DNA of 64,000 nucleotides, taken from JACRCT01 sp049841135. Its GTDB lineage: Bacteria > Myxococcota > Myxococcia > Myxococcales > UBA5297. Position 1 is the first letter of the stretch. Every line of letters begins with the position of its first letter. Made by a program: the position numbers and the translations under genes. The notes under the pieces were generated by a model. It did no database searches, was not told the DNA's origin, and saw only the letters and a program-made list of their open reading frames with translations. The stretch lies in contig JASGHK010000005.1 of NCBI GenBank assembly GCA_049841135.1, positions 1,922,001 through 1,986,000 of the forward strand. Reading direction: 5' to 3'. Positions 1-12,654 of the stretch are shown piece after piece.

Positions 1-116
1 CGCGAACCTCTTGAGATCCCGGCCTTCTTCTTGGCCGCGCACGCCTCGCTGGTTGTGCTCTCGGCAGACGGTGCGCGCCGGGGGCCAGCCCCTTCAGTGG
101 GCTTTCACCCAGGTAG

Positions 117-137
117 CCGGGGACCTTCAGTCCCCGG
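117..137. terminator. GC-rich hairpin downstream of the sigma/kinase operon
   Basis: A perfect 8-bp stem (117-124 pairs with 130-137) closes a 5-base loop, CTTCA. It lies about 220 bases past the stop of the minus-strand sigma factor gene. There is no T-run on either side, so it would be a non-canonical terminator if it is one. The 357 bases before the sigma gene hold this hairpin, two short repeat arrays and no convincing gene. Confidence 0.4.
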
Positions 138-147
138 TCGGCGAGGC

Positions 148-174
148 GATTCGAACGATTCGGACGATTCGGAT
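148..174. repeat. three copies of a 9-bp unit (GATTCGGAC-like)
   Basis: GATTCGAAC, GATTCGGAC and GATTCGGAT follow each other without a gap. The array is non-coding and sits between the hairpin at 117-137 and the 61-bp repeats. Its role is unknown. Confidence 0.7.
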
Positions 175-183
175 GGATGATTT

Positions 184-334
184 CGACAGCGCCTCCGATG
201 GACGGATCCGATCGGGGTCCCGGCGCAGAGGCCGACAGCTCCGTCAGCGCGCCACCGATGCACGGCTTCGATGGGTGTTCCCGGCGCAGAGGCCGGCAGC
301 TCCGTCAGCGCGCTGCCGATGCAGGGGTTCGACG
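184..334. repeat. about 2.4 imperfect tandem copies of a 61-bp unit
   Basis: The unit is recognised by CCCGGCGCAGAGGCC at 219 and again at 280, followed in both copies by a GCTCCGTCAGCGCG core and a CCGATGCA-like segment. A truncated copy lies at about 184-213. It stops just before the end of the sigma factor gene at 358. The open frames through it are consequences of the repeat and have no protein-like features. Confidence 0.65.
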
Positions 335-357
335 AGTGTCTGGTGCGAGTCGGCGCG

Positions 358-965
358 CTACCGGTCCACGAAGAGCTGGCGCTCCTTGGCCATCTGCACC
401 AGCCGCGCCTTCAGCCGCTCGAACCGCTTGCGCAGGGCCGGCTCCGACTCCTCGAGGATCTCGGCGACGTCCCGCCAGCCCAGGTTCCGGTCCACGCGGA
501 GGATGAGCAGCATCTGCTCGTCCTGGGACAGCTCGGCGCGCAGCGCGGCGAACTGGTCCTTGGCTTCGCTGCGCAGGTAGGGCGCGGTCGAGGTCCGCAC
601 GTGCGCCACCGCGGCCTGGATCTCCGGGGACTGCGACAGCGGCAGGTGCGGCAGGCGCGCGTCCGGCGCGCGGCGGGCGTGGAGCACGCAGTGCCGGGCG
701 ATGGCATAGAGCCAGGTGCGCAGCGAGGACCGCCACCGGAACCCGGGCAGGTCCTGGCAGAGGGCGAGGCAGACCTCCGAGAACCGGTCGTGGGCCAGGC
801 TCTTCGGGCTCGCCAGCGCGACCAGCATCCCCATCAGCTCCGGCCCGTAGCCTTCGATGGTGAGGCTCGCGGCGTCGCGCCAGGCCTCGGCCTCGCACAG
901 CGAGCGGACGCGCGCCTCGAAGGCCTCGCGCGTGGGCGCGTCGGGCGGCGCGGCGATCCGTCCCT

Positions 966-969
<4 letters not shown>
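358..969 (-). CDS. sigma-70 family RNA polymerase sigma factor (Myxococcales type)
   Basis: A 203-aa protein with a region-2-like segment at about residues 55-115 (LRTWLYAIARHCV) and a region-4 helix-turn-helix at about 140-195 (DEQMLLILRV, then LGWRDVAEILEES). It should direct RNA polymerase to a specific promoter set in the cytoplasm. The GTG start at 967-969 overlaps the stop codon of the upstream kinase gene (GTGA), so the two are translationally coupled. This kinase-sigma pairing resembles the Myxococcales sigma-70 group defined by TIGR03001; that family name is from memory and not checked. Regulation through the coupled kinase is inference. Confidence 0.85.
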
Positions 970-3885
<2,916 letters not shown>

Positions 3886-4100
3886 GCAGTCCTGGATCCT
3901 CCGGGCTCCTAGCGTGAGCCCTGCTCCCCGGCACCTTCGCGAAAGCGCCAACCTAGTTCACCGGCGGGCCGAGCGCACGTCCCGCTTCAACCCCCGGGTG
4001 TGCGGACGCGAACCTGACACCGGGGCGGACCGTCGGCGCATCGTGCGGCACCCGAGGTGCGTGCCGCCGCGCCGGGTGCCGTTGTGTCTTCAGGGGGCCG

Positions 4101-6549
4101 ATGCGAGTATTTCCGGCACGTCTCGCAGGGGGTTCCCACCAGGTCATGAACGAGCTCCCCGAGCAGTTCGGCGGAAAGTACCGCGTCGTGCGCAGCCTCG
4201 CCCGCGGAGGAATGGGCGAGGTGTTCCTGGCGCGCCACGAGGGCCCCGGCGGCTTCAGCCGCGACGTCGTCGTCAAGACGCTGCTGGCGGACCTCGCCGA
4301 GGACGAGGCGGTGGTGAGCATGTTCCTGGCGGAGGCGCGGGTGGCCGCGCTGCTCACGCACCCGAACATCGTCCACCTCAACGACTTCGGGGAGCAGGAC
4401 GGCACCTACTACATCGTCTTGGAGCTGCTCGCCGGCGAGTCGCTCTCGGCGGTCCTGCGCGGGGCGCGCAAGGCAGGGCGCAAGCTGGCCCACGGGTTCG
4501 TCGCGGCCATCGGCAGCCAGGTCTGCGCCGGGCTGGCCTATGCCTGGACGCGGCCCGGCCCCGACGGCGCGCCGCTGCACCTCGTCCACCGCGACATCAG
4601 CCCCCAGAACATCCTCGCCTGCACCGACGGCAGCGCGAAGATCCTCGACTTCGGCATCGCCAAGTACTCGGGGTCCTCGGCCCACACCTCCCCGGGCGAC
4701 CTCAAGGGAAAGCCGTCCTACCTGTCCCCGGAGCACCTCGGCCGGTCGCCCATGGACGGGCGCAGCGACCTGTTCTGCCTGGGCATCGTGCTCTGGGAGC
4801 TGGTGGCCGGCCGGCAGCTCTTCGCCGGCGACCTCGCGCAGTCGGTGCAAAGGGTCGCGCACGAGCCGGCGCCCGAGCTCGAGCAGCTGGATGCCACGGT
4901 GCCGCCCGAGCTGTCCGCCATCGTGGCCCGCGCCCTGCGCATCAAGCCCGACGAGCGCTTCGCCAGCGCCGCCGAGATGGGGCGGGCGCTCGACGCGTTC
5001 CTCATCCGCTCCGGCGCCGTCGGCGCCGACGAGATCCGACAAGAGCTGGCTGCGTTCGCCGCCGGCCGCGGCACGAAGTCCCCTGCCCAGGCGGCGCCGG
5101 CCCCAAGGCTCGAGCCGGTGACGAAGATTGGGGCGCCCGACCTCCCGGTCCCCAGCTGGCTCGTCGGCGAGACCAACCCGTTCGCCACCACGCCCCCGGT
5201 CTTCACCGACCCGACGCCACAGCTCGATTTCGCCCCCAACCCCAAGTCGTACGAAGGGCCCGCCCCGGTCTTCGACACCTCCGCGCCGCTGCTCGACCCC
5301 GAGGTCTGCGACGTCTTGCCGCCCGCCCGCGCCCGGGCCCCCCTCGGGACGGCGGCGCCGCCGGTCGCGCTGCAGCCTCCGCCCCCGGTCGACGAGCCAC
5401 TCGAGCTGGCCAGGCAGCCCCAGCCATACCCGCCTCCCGAGCCGCAGCCCGGGTCCCAGCCTCGGCGTCCGCCCGAGCCCGAGTCGAAGCCAAGGCCGGC
5501 CTCCACGGTCAGGCCTGCCGCTCCTGGGCGGCCCATGACGCTCCTCTGGCTCGGTGGCGGTGCGTCGCTGGCTCTCCTGCTCGGCCTCGTCGGGTTCCTC
5601 GTCCTGCGCGCACCTCCCGGCGAGGCAGCGCGAGCGCGCGCCGCGGCTGGGAAGAGCAAGACGGCCGCGGAGCTCGCCACCACCACGCTCACCGTCGACT
5701 CGATCCCTCCGGCGGCCGCCATCACCCTGGACGGCAAGGCGACAGGCCAGGTCACGCCGGCGAAGCTCTCGGTCGACACCGGCCGCGAACACACCGTCGA
5801 GCTGGCGCACCCCGACTGCTTCCCCTTCAAGAGCAGCTTCTTCGCCGCTCCCGGCGAGCCGTCCACCGTGCAGGCCTCGATGCGGTTCGGGGCCCGGGTC
5901 GAGGTCGTCTCCGATTCCGCCGGGCGCACAGATCTTCGTCGACGGCGAGCATGGGCTCACCGCGCCGGGCAAGACCGCGGTGCTGGCTCCGGGCAGGCAC
6001 CTCCTCGCGGCCCGCCTCTCGGGGCGCGCCTTCGAGTCGACCGAGATCCAGGTGGTCGCCAACGAGCGGTCGACGTGGGCGCCCAAGCTCGCGCCCGGCG
6101 TCGCCGTCCGAGTGGGCAGCGAGCCGGCGGGAGCGAGCATCGTCGTCGACGGTCGCCCGACGGGGCTGGTCACCCCGGCCGAGGTCTGGGTGGCGGCGGG
6201 CAAGAAGCACGTCGTCAAGCTCGTCGCCGAGGGGATGCAGCCCGTCGCCCGGCCGCTGTCCGCGGCGCGCGAGGGCGCCGCGCCCCAGACGGTCACGGCG
6301 ACGCTCGAGAACGCCGAGGTGGCGGAGCTCAAGTCCCAGCTCGCCGCCTACGAGGCCAGCGTGGCCGCCGACGAGAAGAAGCTCCGCAAGCTCCGGTCAC
6401 AGCAGTCGGGCGCCGTCGTCGGCGACGCGCGCAAGGAGCTGGAGCTGGTCCGGCGCATCGAGGAGCTGGAGGCCAAGGTCGAACGCAGCCAGGCCGAGGC
6501 GGCCATCCTGCGCGAGGAGATTGACAAGGCGTCCGGCGCTGCGCGCTGA
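4101..6549 (+). CDS. Ser/Thr protein kinase with PEGA domains and coiled coil (one frame break)
   Basis: Numbering from the alternative ATG at 4146, the kinase domain has ARGGMGEVFL, Lys44, catalytic Asp150 in HRDISPQN and Asp168 in DFG. A Pro-rich linker and one membrane segment (ASLALLLGLVGFLVL) follow. The outer part carries three PEGA-like domains (DSIPPAAAITLDGK, SDPPGAQIFVDG, SEPAGASIVVDG) and a C-terminal coiled coil. It is likely an inner-membrane kinase with a periplasmic sensor. The frame breaks at 5913-5917, where GATTC replaces GATC; correction gives SDPPGAQ. ATG 4101 has AGGGGG just upstream, while ATG 4146 fits the family start better. It is divergent from the TPR kinase. Confidence 0.85.
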
Positions 6550-6753
6550 GCGCCCGTCAGCGTGCGGCCAGGGACGCATGAACCGACCTTGCTGAAGATA
6601 GGCAGCTACTTTGTGACATGACTGGCGAGGCCCGCTCGTCAGCGACGCGGTTCGACAGGCCTCGCGAAGAGCCGCTCGAAGAGGGCGGACGGCTGGGTCG
6701 CCGAGAGATTCCCGCATCCGAGGATCCGAGGCGTGCAGGAGCGGGGCTGACCG

Positions 6754-8238
6754 CTACGGCTTGACGGCGTAGAGCTTGGCGTCCCAGGTCCCCACGTAGA
6801 CCGTCCCGTCGGCCCCGAACGCCGGCTTGTCGTGCACGCCCTCTCCCCAGAAGCGCCACTTGGGAAGCCCCTCGGGAGTGAAGGCGACGAGGCCGGAGCC
6901 CCCGACGTAGACCGTCCCGTCGGGTCCGACCGCCAGTCCTCTTGCGACCGAAAGGCCGAAGGACCACTTGAGCGACCCGTCGGAGCCGAAGGCCTGCAGC
7001 TTCTTGTCGCTCACGACGTAGAGGTCGCCGCCCGGTCCGGTCGCGATCTCCGCGTCCGTGGCCGCGGTGGTCCACTTGAGCGCTCCGTCGGGCGAAAGGG
7101 CGGTCATGAGCGAGCCGGTCGCGGCGTAGACCGACCCATCCGCTCCCACCGCCAGCAAGTCGACCGAGTCCGACGTCCCGGTCGAGTAGGACCAGCGGAG
7201 AGTGCCATCCGCTCTGACGGCCGTCACGGCGCCGAGCATGCGCCCGACAACGATGGTTCCGTCGGGGCCCAACGCCGGCGCGGTGTTGACGAGGTCCTCT
7301 TCGGCGGACCACTTGAGGGTGCCGTCGGGATTGATGGCGTCGAGCGTATCGGTCTGCCCGTTCGTGAAGTAGACGGTTCCATCGGCTCCGATGGCCGGTG
7401 GCAGCGGCCAGTAGAAGCTCGGCTTCGCTCCGTAGGACCACTTGAGTGCGCCATCGGGCTTCAAGGCCGACAAGACGTCCCCAACTGCGTAGAGCACCTG
7501 GTCGGCTCCGACGGCCAACTGCGGGGAACGGTATTCAGCGGCGCCGGCCACGACGGAGGACCACTTCAACGAGCCGCCAGGACCGACGGCATTGACCTTC
7601 CCATCCGCGCTCCCGACGTACACCGAGCCGTCCGCCGCGAGCGCGGGCGGGCCATGGATGCCCCCTCCCGTGGTGAAGGACCACTCGGCCGGGATGCTGA
7701 GGACGCACTGCTTGTTGAGCAGCTCCCACCCTTCCGCGCATTCGCAGTCCCACGACCCCGGCCTGTTCCAGCAAGTGGCGTGGGCCCCGCAGTCGTCGCT
7801 GTGGGACGAGCACTCGTCGATGTCGCGGCACGTGAAGCCGTCGCCGCTCCACCCCGAAGCGCACTGGCACGTCCGCTGGCCAGGCGACTGCGTGCACGAA
7901 GCGTGAGGGTCGCAACCGCCATTCTGGATCTGGCAGTCCGGGTCGCGGCACACGCCATAGAGGCAAGTCCGGGAGAGGCAGTCTGCGTTGGTCTTGCAGA
8001 CCTTGGTGACGGAGCACAGGTCGCAGTCTCCGCCGCCGCAGTCGACGTCGGTTTCGGTGCCGCTCAACACCTTGTCCTGGCAGTGCAGGATGCCAGGCAC
8101 GACCGCCGCCGGACTGCCGCACCCGACGAACGAGACCACGACGCTCAGGAAGAGCAGGCTGCGGAAGGGCGGGTGATTGCACAGGCGGGACTCGCGCGTC
8201 TTCGCTGAAACCTCGGAGAACTCCTCAATCGTCGTCAT
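6754..8238 (-). CDS. lipoprotein with EGF-like domains and a PQQ-type beta-propeller
   Basis: The signal peptide ends in a lipobox, SFVGC. A cysteine-rich stretch with a Ca-binding EGF-like module follows (DIDECSSHSDDC). The rest of the protein consists of repeats of the type ALAADGSVYVGSADGKV / GSLKWSS, typical of a PQQ-like or quinoprotein-type propeller. It is predicted to be surface- or periplasm-exposed; a ligand cannot be read from the sequence. I start at ATG 8238 because it puts a basic N-terminus and hydrophobic core directly before the lipobox; a GTG 60 bases upstream is in frame. It is divergent from the gene at 8466. The 204-base gap at 6550-6753 shows nothing I can name. Confidence 0.8.
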   Translation of the reverse strand: MTTIEEFSEVSAKTRESRLCNHPPFRSLLFLSVVVSFVGCGSPAAVVPGILHCQDKVLSGTETDVDCGGGDCDLCSVTKVCKTNADCLSRTCLYGVCRDPDCQIQNGGCDPHASCTQSPGQRTCQCASGWSGDGFTCRDIDECSSHSDDCGAHATCWNRPGSWDCECAEGWELLNKQCVLSIPAEWSFTTGGGIHGPPALAADGSVYVGSADGKVNAVGPGGSLKWSSVVAGAAEYRSPQLAVGADQVLYAVGDVLSALKPDGALKWSYGAKPSFYWPLPPAIGADGTVYFTNGQTDTLDAINPDGTLKWSAEEDLVNTAPALGPDGTIVVGRMLGAVTAVRADGTLRWSYSTGTSDSVDLLAVGADGSVYAATGSLMTALSPDGALKWTTAATDAEIATGPGGDLYVVSDKKLQAFGSDGSLKWSFGLSVARGLAVGPDGTVYVGGSGLVAFTPEGLPKWRFWGEGVHDKPAFGADGTVYVGTWDAKLYAVKP

Positions 8239-8465
8239 CGGGCTTCCCGTCGTTGGTAGGTCCACCCCCTCTGTTGCAGGTCGGGCGATTTGTCGCACCC
8301 CGTGCGCAAGTCTCCAACCATTCGCCCGTCCGAGCGCGCGGGCAAGCCACGCGGGACGCCGTTCCGAGGTACTCTCCGACGCCTTTCAGCCTCGGCGAGT
8401 CGCCTGCCAAGGCATGCGGAGTCCAGATCGCTGGGCGGTAGAGCCCCATTCTTCCGAGGACCGAC

Positions 8466-8907
8466 ATGACCCATGGGCATTGCGATTCGTGCGGGGTCCG
8501 CGCGCCGCTAATCCAGGCGACCTATCACCAGAACACCGGCATGCTCGTCATGCGTCAGTCCAAGACCGTCGGCGGCTCGTTCTGCAAGAGCTGCAGCCTC
8601 GGGTGCTTCTGGCGCATGACCCTGCACACGCTCGTGCTCGGGTGGTGGGGAATGATCTCGTTGGTCGTGACGCCCTTCTTCATCCTCAACAACCTCTACT
8701 TCGGCGTGCGCACGGCGCTGCTGCCGAGCGCGGTCGCCTCGGCGCGCGCCTCGCTGGAGGACCAGCGCGACTACGCGATCGCCTTGCTCAACACGAAGGA
8801 CGATCAGACGGTCATCGAGGTGCTCTCCAAGGCCGCCAATCTCCCGCAGGCAGAGGTCGCCTCCTTCGTCGCCAAGCTCCGTGAGGAGCTTCTCCCGCGC
8901 GGCGTAG
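8466..8907 (+). CDS. zinc-ribbon membrane protein, function unknown (end shifted by a frame break)
   Basis: The N-terminus has two CxxC pairs, CDSC near residue 7 and CKSC near 40, consistent with a small zinc ribbon. A hydrophobic hairpin or single membrane segment follows (LGWWGMISLVVTPFFIL), then a helical C-terminal domain. Read as given, the frame runs on into low-complexity Arg/Ala sequence over the next gene. At 8886-8892 GAGCTTC replaces GAGCTC; removing one base ends the protein at KLREELSRAA with TAG 8905-8907. That gives about 146 aa and a short convergent gap to the GIDE gene. I do not recognise the family. Confidence 0.7.
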
Positions 8908-8958
8908 CGATTCTCGCGTCTTCACTCGAGCGGGCGCGCCTGGGGCCTCGAGCTGGGC

Positions 8959-9784
8959 TCACTTCCGATCGTCGAAGGCGGGCAGACGCGGAAGCTCGGA
9001 AGAATCTCGGGGTCGCGCCGGGACCCAGCCAGGGGGCGGCGGCGCGGGCGTGGGCTCCGGCTCCGCCGGGACCAGGAGACCGCCGGCGACCATGCACGCC
9101 CCGACCGCCGCGAGGAAGAAGCCCGCGGCGAGCGTGCCCTTGGAAGGCCCGAGCCGGTCCTCGCGCAGCGTGGGGTCGAGGACCAGGTCCGGGCCGCCCG
9201 TGAGGTACTCGCCCTTGGGGAACTGCTCGACCATCCCCTGGGCCAGCATCGGCCGGTCGACGGGGATGTGGTGCTCGACGAAGTCGCAGTCGAGGTCCGC
9301 GATCCCGGCCTTGCGCAGGAGGTCGTCGTAGATGGGAGGTCGCGCTTCGTGGCTGGGCGACTTCTTCAAGCCCTTCCACTTGAGCTGGGCCCTGTCCGCG
9401 TCGACCGCGACCTGGCCGGTCTCGTCCTCGAGCCGCCAGTCGGCGCCCTCCTCGACGGAGCCGACCTCCTCGTAGCTGAACTGCTTCCCTCCCTTGCGCT
9501 GAATCCAGCGCCAGAAGGAGACCCGCCAGTGGGCGCAGCGGATTCCGCTGATCGGCGCCACGAGAGGCTCGGCGGCGCGAACGGTGCCGAGGACGCGCCA
9601 GATTCCGGCCGGGGACGGTCTGGCCGCAGCCGACGCGCTGGATGGAGGCCTGATCCCGCGCGGCCCGCCGGGTGCCGATGACGATGAGCGCGCCGAACAG
9701 GGCAAACGCCACCCCGAGGATCACCAGGAAGAGGCGCAGGCTCTCGCCCGCGAGCTCCTTGCCGGCGTCGACGCTGATGCCCAT
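8959..9784 (-). CDS. GIDE-domain membrane protein (one frame break)
   Basis: An N-terminal membrane helix (LFLVILGVAFALFGALIVI) is followed by a domain with GTVRAAEPLVAPISGIRCAHWR. That matches the GIDE domain seen in mitochondrial E3 ligase MUL1 and in bacterial homologues that lack a RING. A second hydrophobic helix lies near the C-terminus (TLAAGFFLAAVGACMVAGG). In bacteria the function is unknown. The frame breaks at 9601-9605, where GATTC replaces GATC; correction joins TVPGR to IWRVLGT. The corrected product is about 274 aa. The 139 bases upstream separate it from the kef genes. Confidence 0.75.
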
Positions 9785-9923
9785 GGGTGCTCCAAACGTT
9801 GCGAGCCTTCATCCGACCGAGTGGCGCAGCCCGCTCGAGACGGCGAGACGGTACCGAGAGCGAGGATGGCACGGATGGCCGGCTTCGGCTCGACCCGCGG
9901 CTTCGCGACTCCGCAGATCGCCC

Positions 9924-11816
9924 TCACTTCTGCTCCGCGCGCGCACGCACGTCCTCGCGCAGCGTCTCCGCGTCCCAGCCCAGGTCGCGCGCGGTCTTGG
10001 CGTCCTCGAGGTCGGCCTTCATCATCCGCTCGAGCTCGGCCAGCGCCTCGCGCGCCGCCGAGACGTACGCCGCCTGGTCGCCGCGTTTCTCGCGCAGCGC
10101 GCGGACGACCTTCTCGTCGTGGCTCTTGAAGCGCAGCATCGCCCGGTGCGCCTGGTGCGCGCGGAACCCCATCAGCCGCAGCGCGTCCTCGCCCATGCGC
10201 AGGGAGGTGTCGAGCGTCTCGCGGTAGAGGTGCTCCACCCCCACGGCCATCAGCTCGTGCGCGTGGCCGATGTCCCAGGCGCGGGCGAGCACGGTCAGCC
10301 GCGGGAAGTGCTTCTTCGCCGTGACCGCCAGCTCCACCGCCTTCTCGCGGTCGTCGATGGCCACCAGCAACAGCTTCGCCTTCGCCGCCCCCGCCGCCTC
10401 GAGCAGCGCCACGCGCGTGGCGTCGCCGAAGAAGGACTGCAGGCCGAAGCGGCGCAAGAGATCCACGTGGTCGGCGTCGGCCTCGAGCACCGTCGTGCCC
10501 ACTCCATGGTTGCGCAGCAGGCGCGTGGCGAGCTGGCCGAAGCGCCCGAAGCCCGCGACGATCACCGCGTTCTCCTCCGGGATGTCCGCGGGCCGGCTCT
10601 CGATCTTCGGGCCGGCGAGCCGCGGCTGCACCAGGCGCTCGTTGACGAGGAACAGGAGCGGCGTGCAAGCCATGGTGATGGCCACCACCGCCACCAGCGG
10701 CGCCCCGAGGTCGGGGGCGAGCAAGCCCAGCTGGGAGGTGAAGGTGATGAGCACGAAAGCGAACTCGCCGATCTGCGGCAGCGCGAAGGCGAAGGTGAGC
10801 GCGTCGGCGCGCGCCAGGCGGAAGGCCCGGGCCAGCCCGAGCAGCACTGCGAACTTGAGCGCCAGCGTGCCCGCCACCAGCCCGGCGATGAGCCAAGGCC
10901 GCGCGCCCACCGATCGGAAGTCGATGGAGGCGCCCACGGCGATGAAGAAGATCCCCAGCAGGAGGCCTTTGAAGGGCTCGAGGTCGGCCACCAGCTCGTG
11001 CCGGTACTCGCTGTTGGCGAGCACCACGCCGGCCAGGAAGGTGCCCAGCGCCGGCGAGAGCCCGACCTTGGTCATCAAGAGCGCGATGGCGATGACCAAG
11101 AGCAGCGACGCGGCGGTGAACAGCTCGCGCAGCCCGGTGTTGGCGATGGCGCGGAAGAGCGGCCGCACCACGAAGCGCCCGGCCACGACCACCGACACCA
11201 CCGCCGCCAAGGTCAGCAGGCTCGCCGCCCACGCCGGCAGGCCGGCCACCCAGGTCGCGGTGTGCTCTGCCCCGCCACCGGCCGCTCCAGGCCGAGAGGC
11301 GGCGAGCAGCGGGAGGAGGGAGAAGATGGGGATGACGCTCAGGTCCTGGAAGAGCAGCACCGCGAAGGAGGTGCGCCCCGCGGGCGTCGGCATCAGGCGC
11401 TTCTCGGACAAGGTCTGCAGGACGATGGCGGTCGACGACATGGCGAGGATGCAGCCGACGGCCACGCCCTCCTGCCACGGCCGGCCCAGCAGCACCGCGG
11501 CGGGCACGACCAGGGCGGCGGTGAGCGCGACCTGCAGACCGCCCAGGCCGAGGATCGGCCCGCGCAGGCGCCAGAGCCTGGCCGGCTCCAGCTCCAGGCC
11601 GACCAGGAAGAGCATCATCACCACGCCGAACTCGGCGAAGTTCATGACCTCCTGGCCCTCGCGGCCGACGAGGCCCAGCGCGAACGGGCCGATGAGCGCG
11701 CCGGCGACGAGGTAGCCCAGCACCGACCCCAGCCCCAGGCGCCGCGCGATCGGCACGGCCACGACGGAGGCGGCCAGGTAGACGATGGCCTGGAGGAAGA
11801 AGCCTTCGAAGTGCAT
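9924..11816 (-). CDS. kefB: Kef-type K+/H+ antiporter with TrkA-N domain
   Basis: A 630-aa CPA2-family antiporter. It has a 12-13 helix transport domain with the hallmark FLVGLELEP and SSTAIVLQTL segments and LLFQDLSVIP, then a cytosolic Rossmann-type regulatory domain starting near residue 400 (VIVAGFGRFGQLATRLL) that should bind nucleotide. It exchanges K+ for H+ across the inner membrane, in relatives during electrophile stress. Its ATG shares one base with the stop of the upstream oxidoreductase (TGATG), so the pair is translationally coupled. KefB and KefC cannot be separated from sequence alone. Confidence 0.9.
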   Translation of the reverse strand: MHFEGFFLQAIVYLAASVVAVPIARRLGLGSVLGYLVAGALIGPFALGLVGREGQEVMNFAEFGVVMMLFLVGLELEPARLWRLRGPILGLGGLQVALTAALVVPAAVLLGRPWQEGVAVGCILAMSSTAIVLQTLSEKRLMPTPAGRTSFAVLLFQDLSVIPIFSLLPLLAASRPGAAGGGAEHTATWVAGLPAWAASLLTLAAVVSVVVAGRFVVRPLFRAIANTGLRELFTAASLLLVIAIALLMTKVGLSPALGTFLAGVVLANSEYRHELVADLEPFKGLLLGIFFIAVGASIDFRSVGARPWLIAGLVAGTLALKFAVLLGLARAFRLARADALTFAFALPQIGEFAFVLITFTSQLGLLAPDLGAPLVAVVAITMACTPLLFLVNERLVQPRLAGPKIESRPADIPEENAVIVAGFGRFGQLATRLLRNHGVGTTVLEADADHVDLLRRFGLQSFFGDATRVALLEAAGAAKAKLLLVAIDDREKAVELAVTAKKHFPRLTVLARAWDIGHAHELMAVGVEHLYRETLDTSLRMGEDALRLMGFRAHQAHRAMLRFKSHDEKVVRALREKRGDQAAYVSAAREALAELERMMKADLEDAKTARDLGWDAETLREDVRARAEQK

Positions 11817-12422
11817 CAGCGACCCCCCTCTGCGGAGGCGACGAGGTCATTGAGGCGTGGCGCGGTGCGAGCGGCGGCGGGATCCACCTTCCCGTCGCGC
11901 AGGTGCTCCAGCGCCAAGCGGTACTCCGCCGCGGCCCGGGCGATGCTCGCCTCGTCCAGCAGGTGCGTGCCCTGCACCAGGAACGGCGCCCACCACTCCA
12001 GGCCGCACATGCGCGCCGTCTGTTCGACGGGGAAGAGGAACTCGCTCAGGGTGTGGTGGTTGAGGCCGTCCGGGGTGTAGGCGGTCTCGCGGCCGCCGGT
12101 GGTCACCGCCGCGAGCAGGACCTTGCCGCGCAGCGCCGTGCCGCCGGTGCCGTAGGCCCAGCCGTGCGTGAGCACCAGGTCGAACCACTGCTTGAGCAGC
12201 GGCGGCACGCTGTACCAGTAGAGCGGGAACTGCAGGACGATCAGCTCGTGGGCGAGCAGGCGCACCTGCTCGGCGGGGACGTCGATTCTCGTAGTCCGGG
12301 TAGGCCTCGTAGAGGTCGGTCAGGTCGACGCCCTCGACCGAGCGAGCAGCCACAAGGAGGCGCCGGTGCACGCGCGACTTCTCGAGCGCGGGGTGGGCGA
12401 AGAGAACCAGGGTGCTTGCCAC
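11816..12422 (-). CDS. KefF/KefG-like NAD(P)H oxidoreductase, antiporter ancillary protein (one frame break)
   Basis: A flavodoxin-fold quinone reductase-like protein. The N-terminus has TLVLFAHPALEKSRV; later come FPLYWYSVPPLLKQWFD and HGWAYG, all typical of the NQO1/KefF group. In E. coli such proteins bind and activate the Kef antiporter. The frame breaks at 12284-12290, where GATTCTC replaces GATCTC; removal of one base joins YEAYPDYE to IDVPAEQVR. The corrected length is about 201 aa. It is the first gene of a two-gene operon with the antiporter. Confidence 0.85.
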
Positions 12423-12553
12423 GCGAGCCTCCCGCTCCGGGCGAGCTGGCGCGACTTCGCCGCCTGGAGCCCTGGCGCAGCGTAATCAGCCCGCGCTCGC
12501 GGCCGCCACCAAGGAGGCTCGCGCGGAGGTGGCGTCGTCGACAGGAGGAAGGC

Positions 12554-12574
12554 ACCTGCTCGCCGCGAGCAGGT
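12554..12574. terminator. hairpin in the gap after the Cys-rich lipoprotein gene
   Basis: ACCTGCTCG pairs perfectly with CGAGCAGGT around a CCG loop. It lies about 80 bases past the stop of the minus-strand gene at 12655-13683 and before the oxidoreductase gene. It could end transcription of the former, though no T-tract is present. The remaining 230-base gap shows nothing else. Confidence 0.4.
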
Positions 12575-12654
12575 CAAGACGCGTCGCAGCGTCGCGGGCG
12601 AGGAGGCCCGCGGCCACCCTCAAGGCAGCCTTGGGGCGTGCACCTCCGCGCCGT

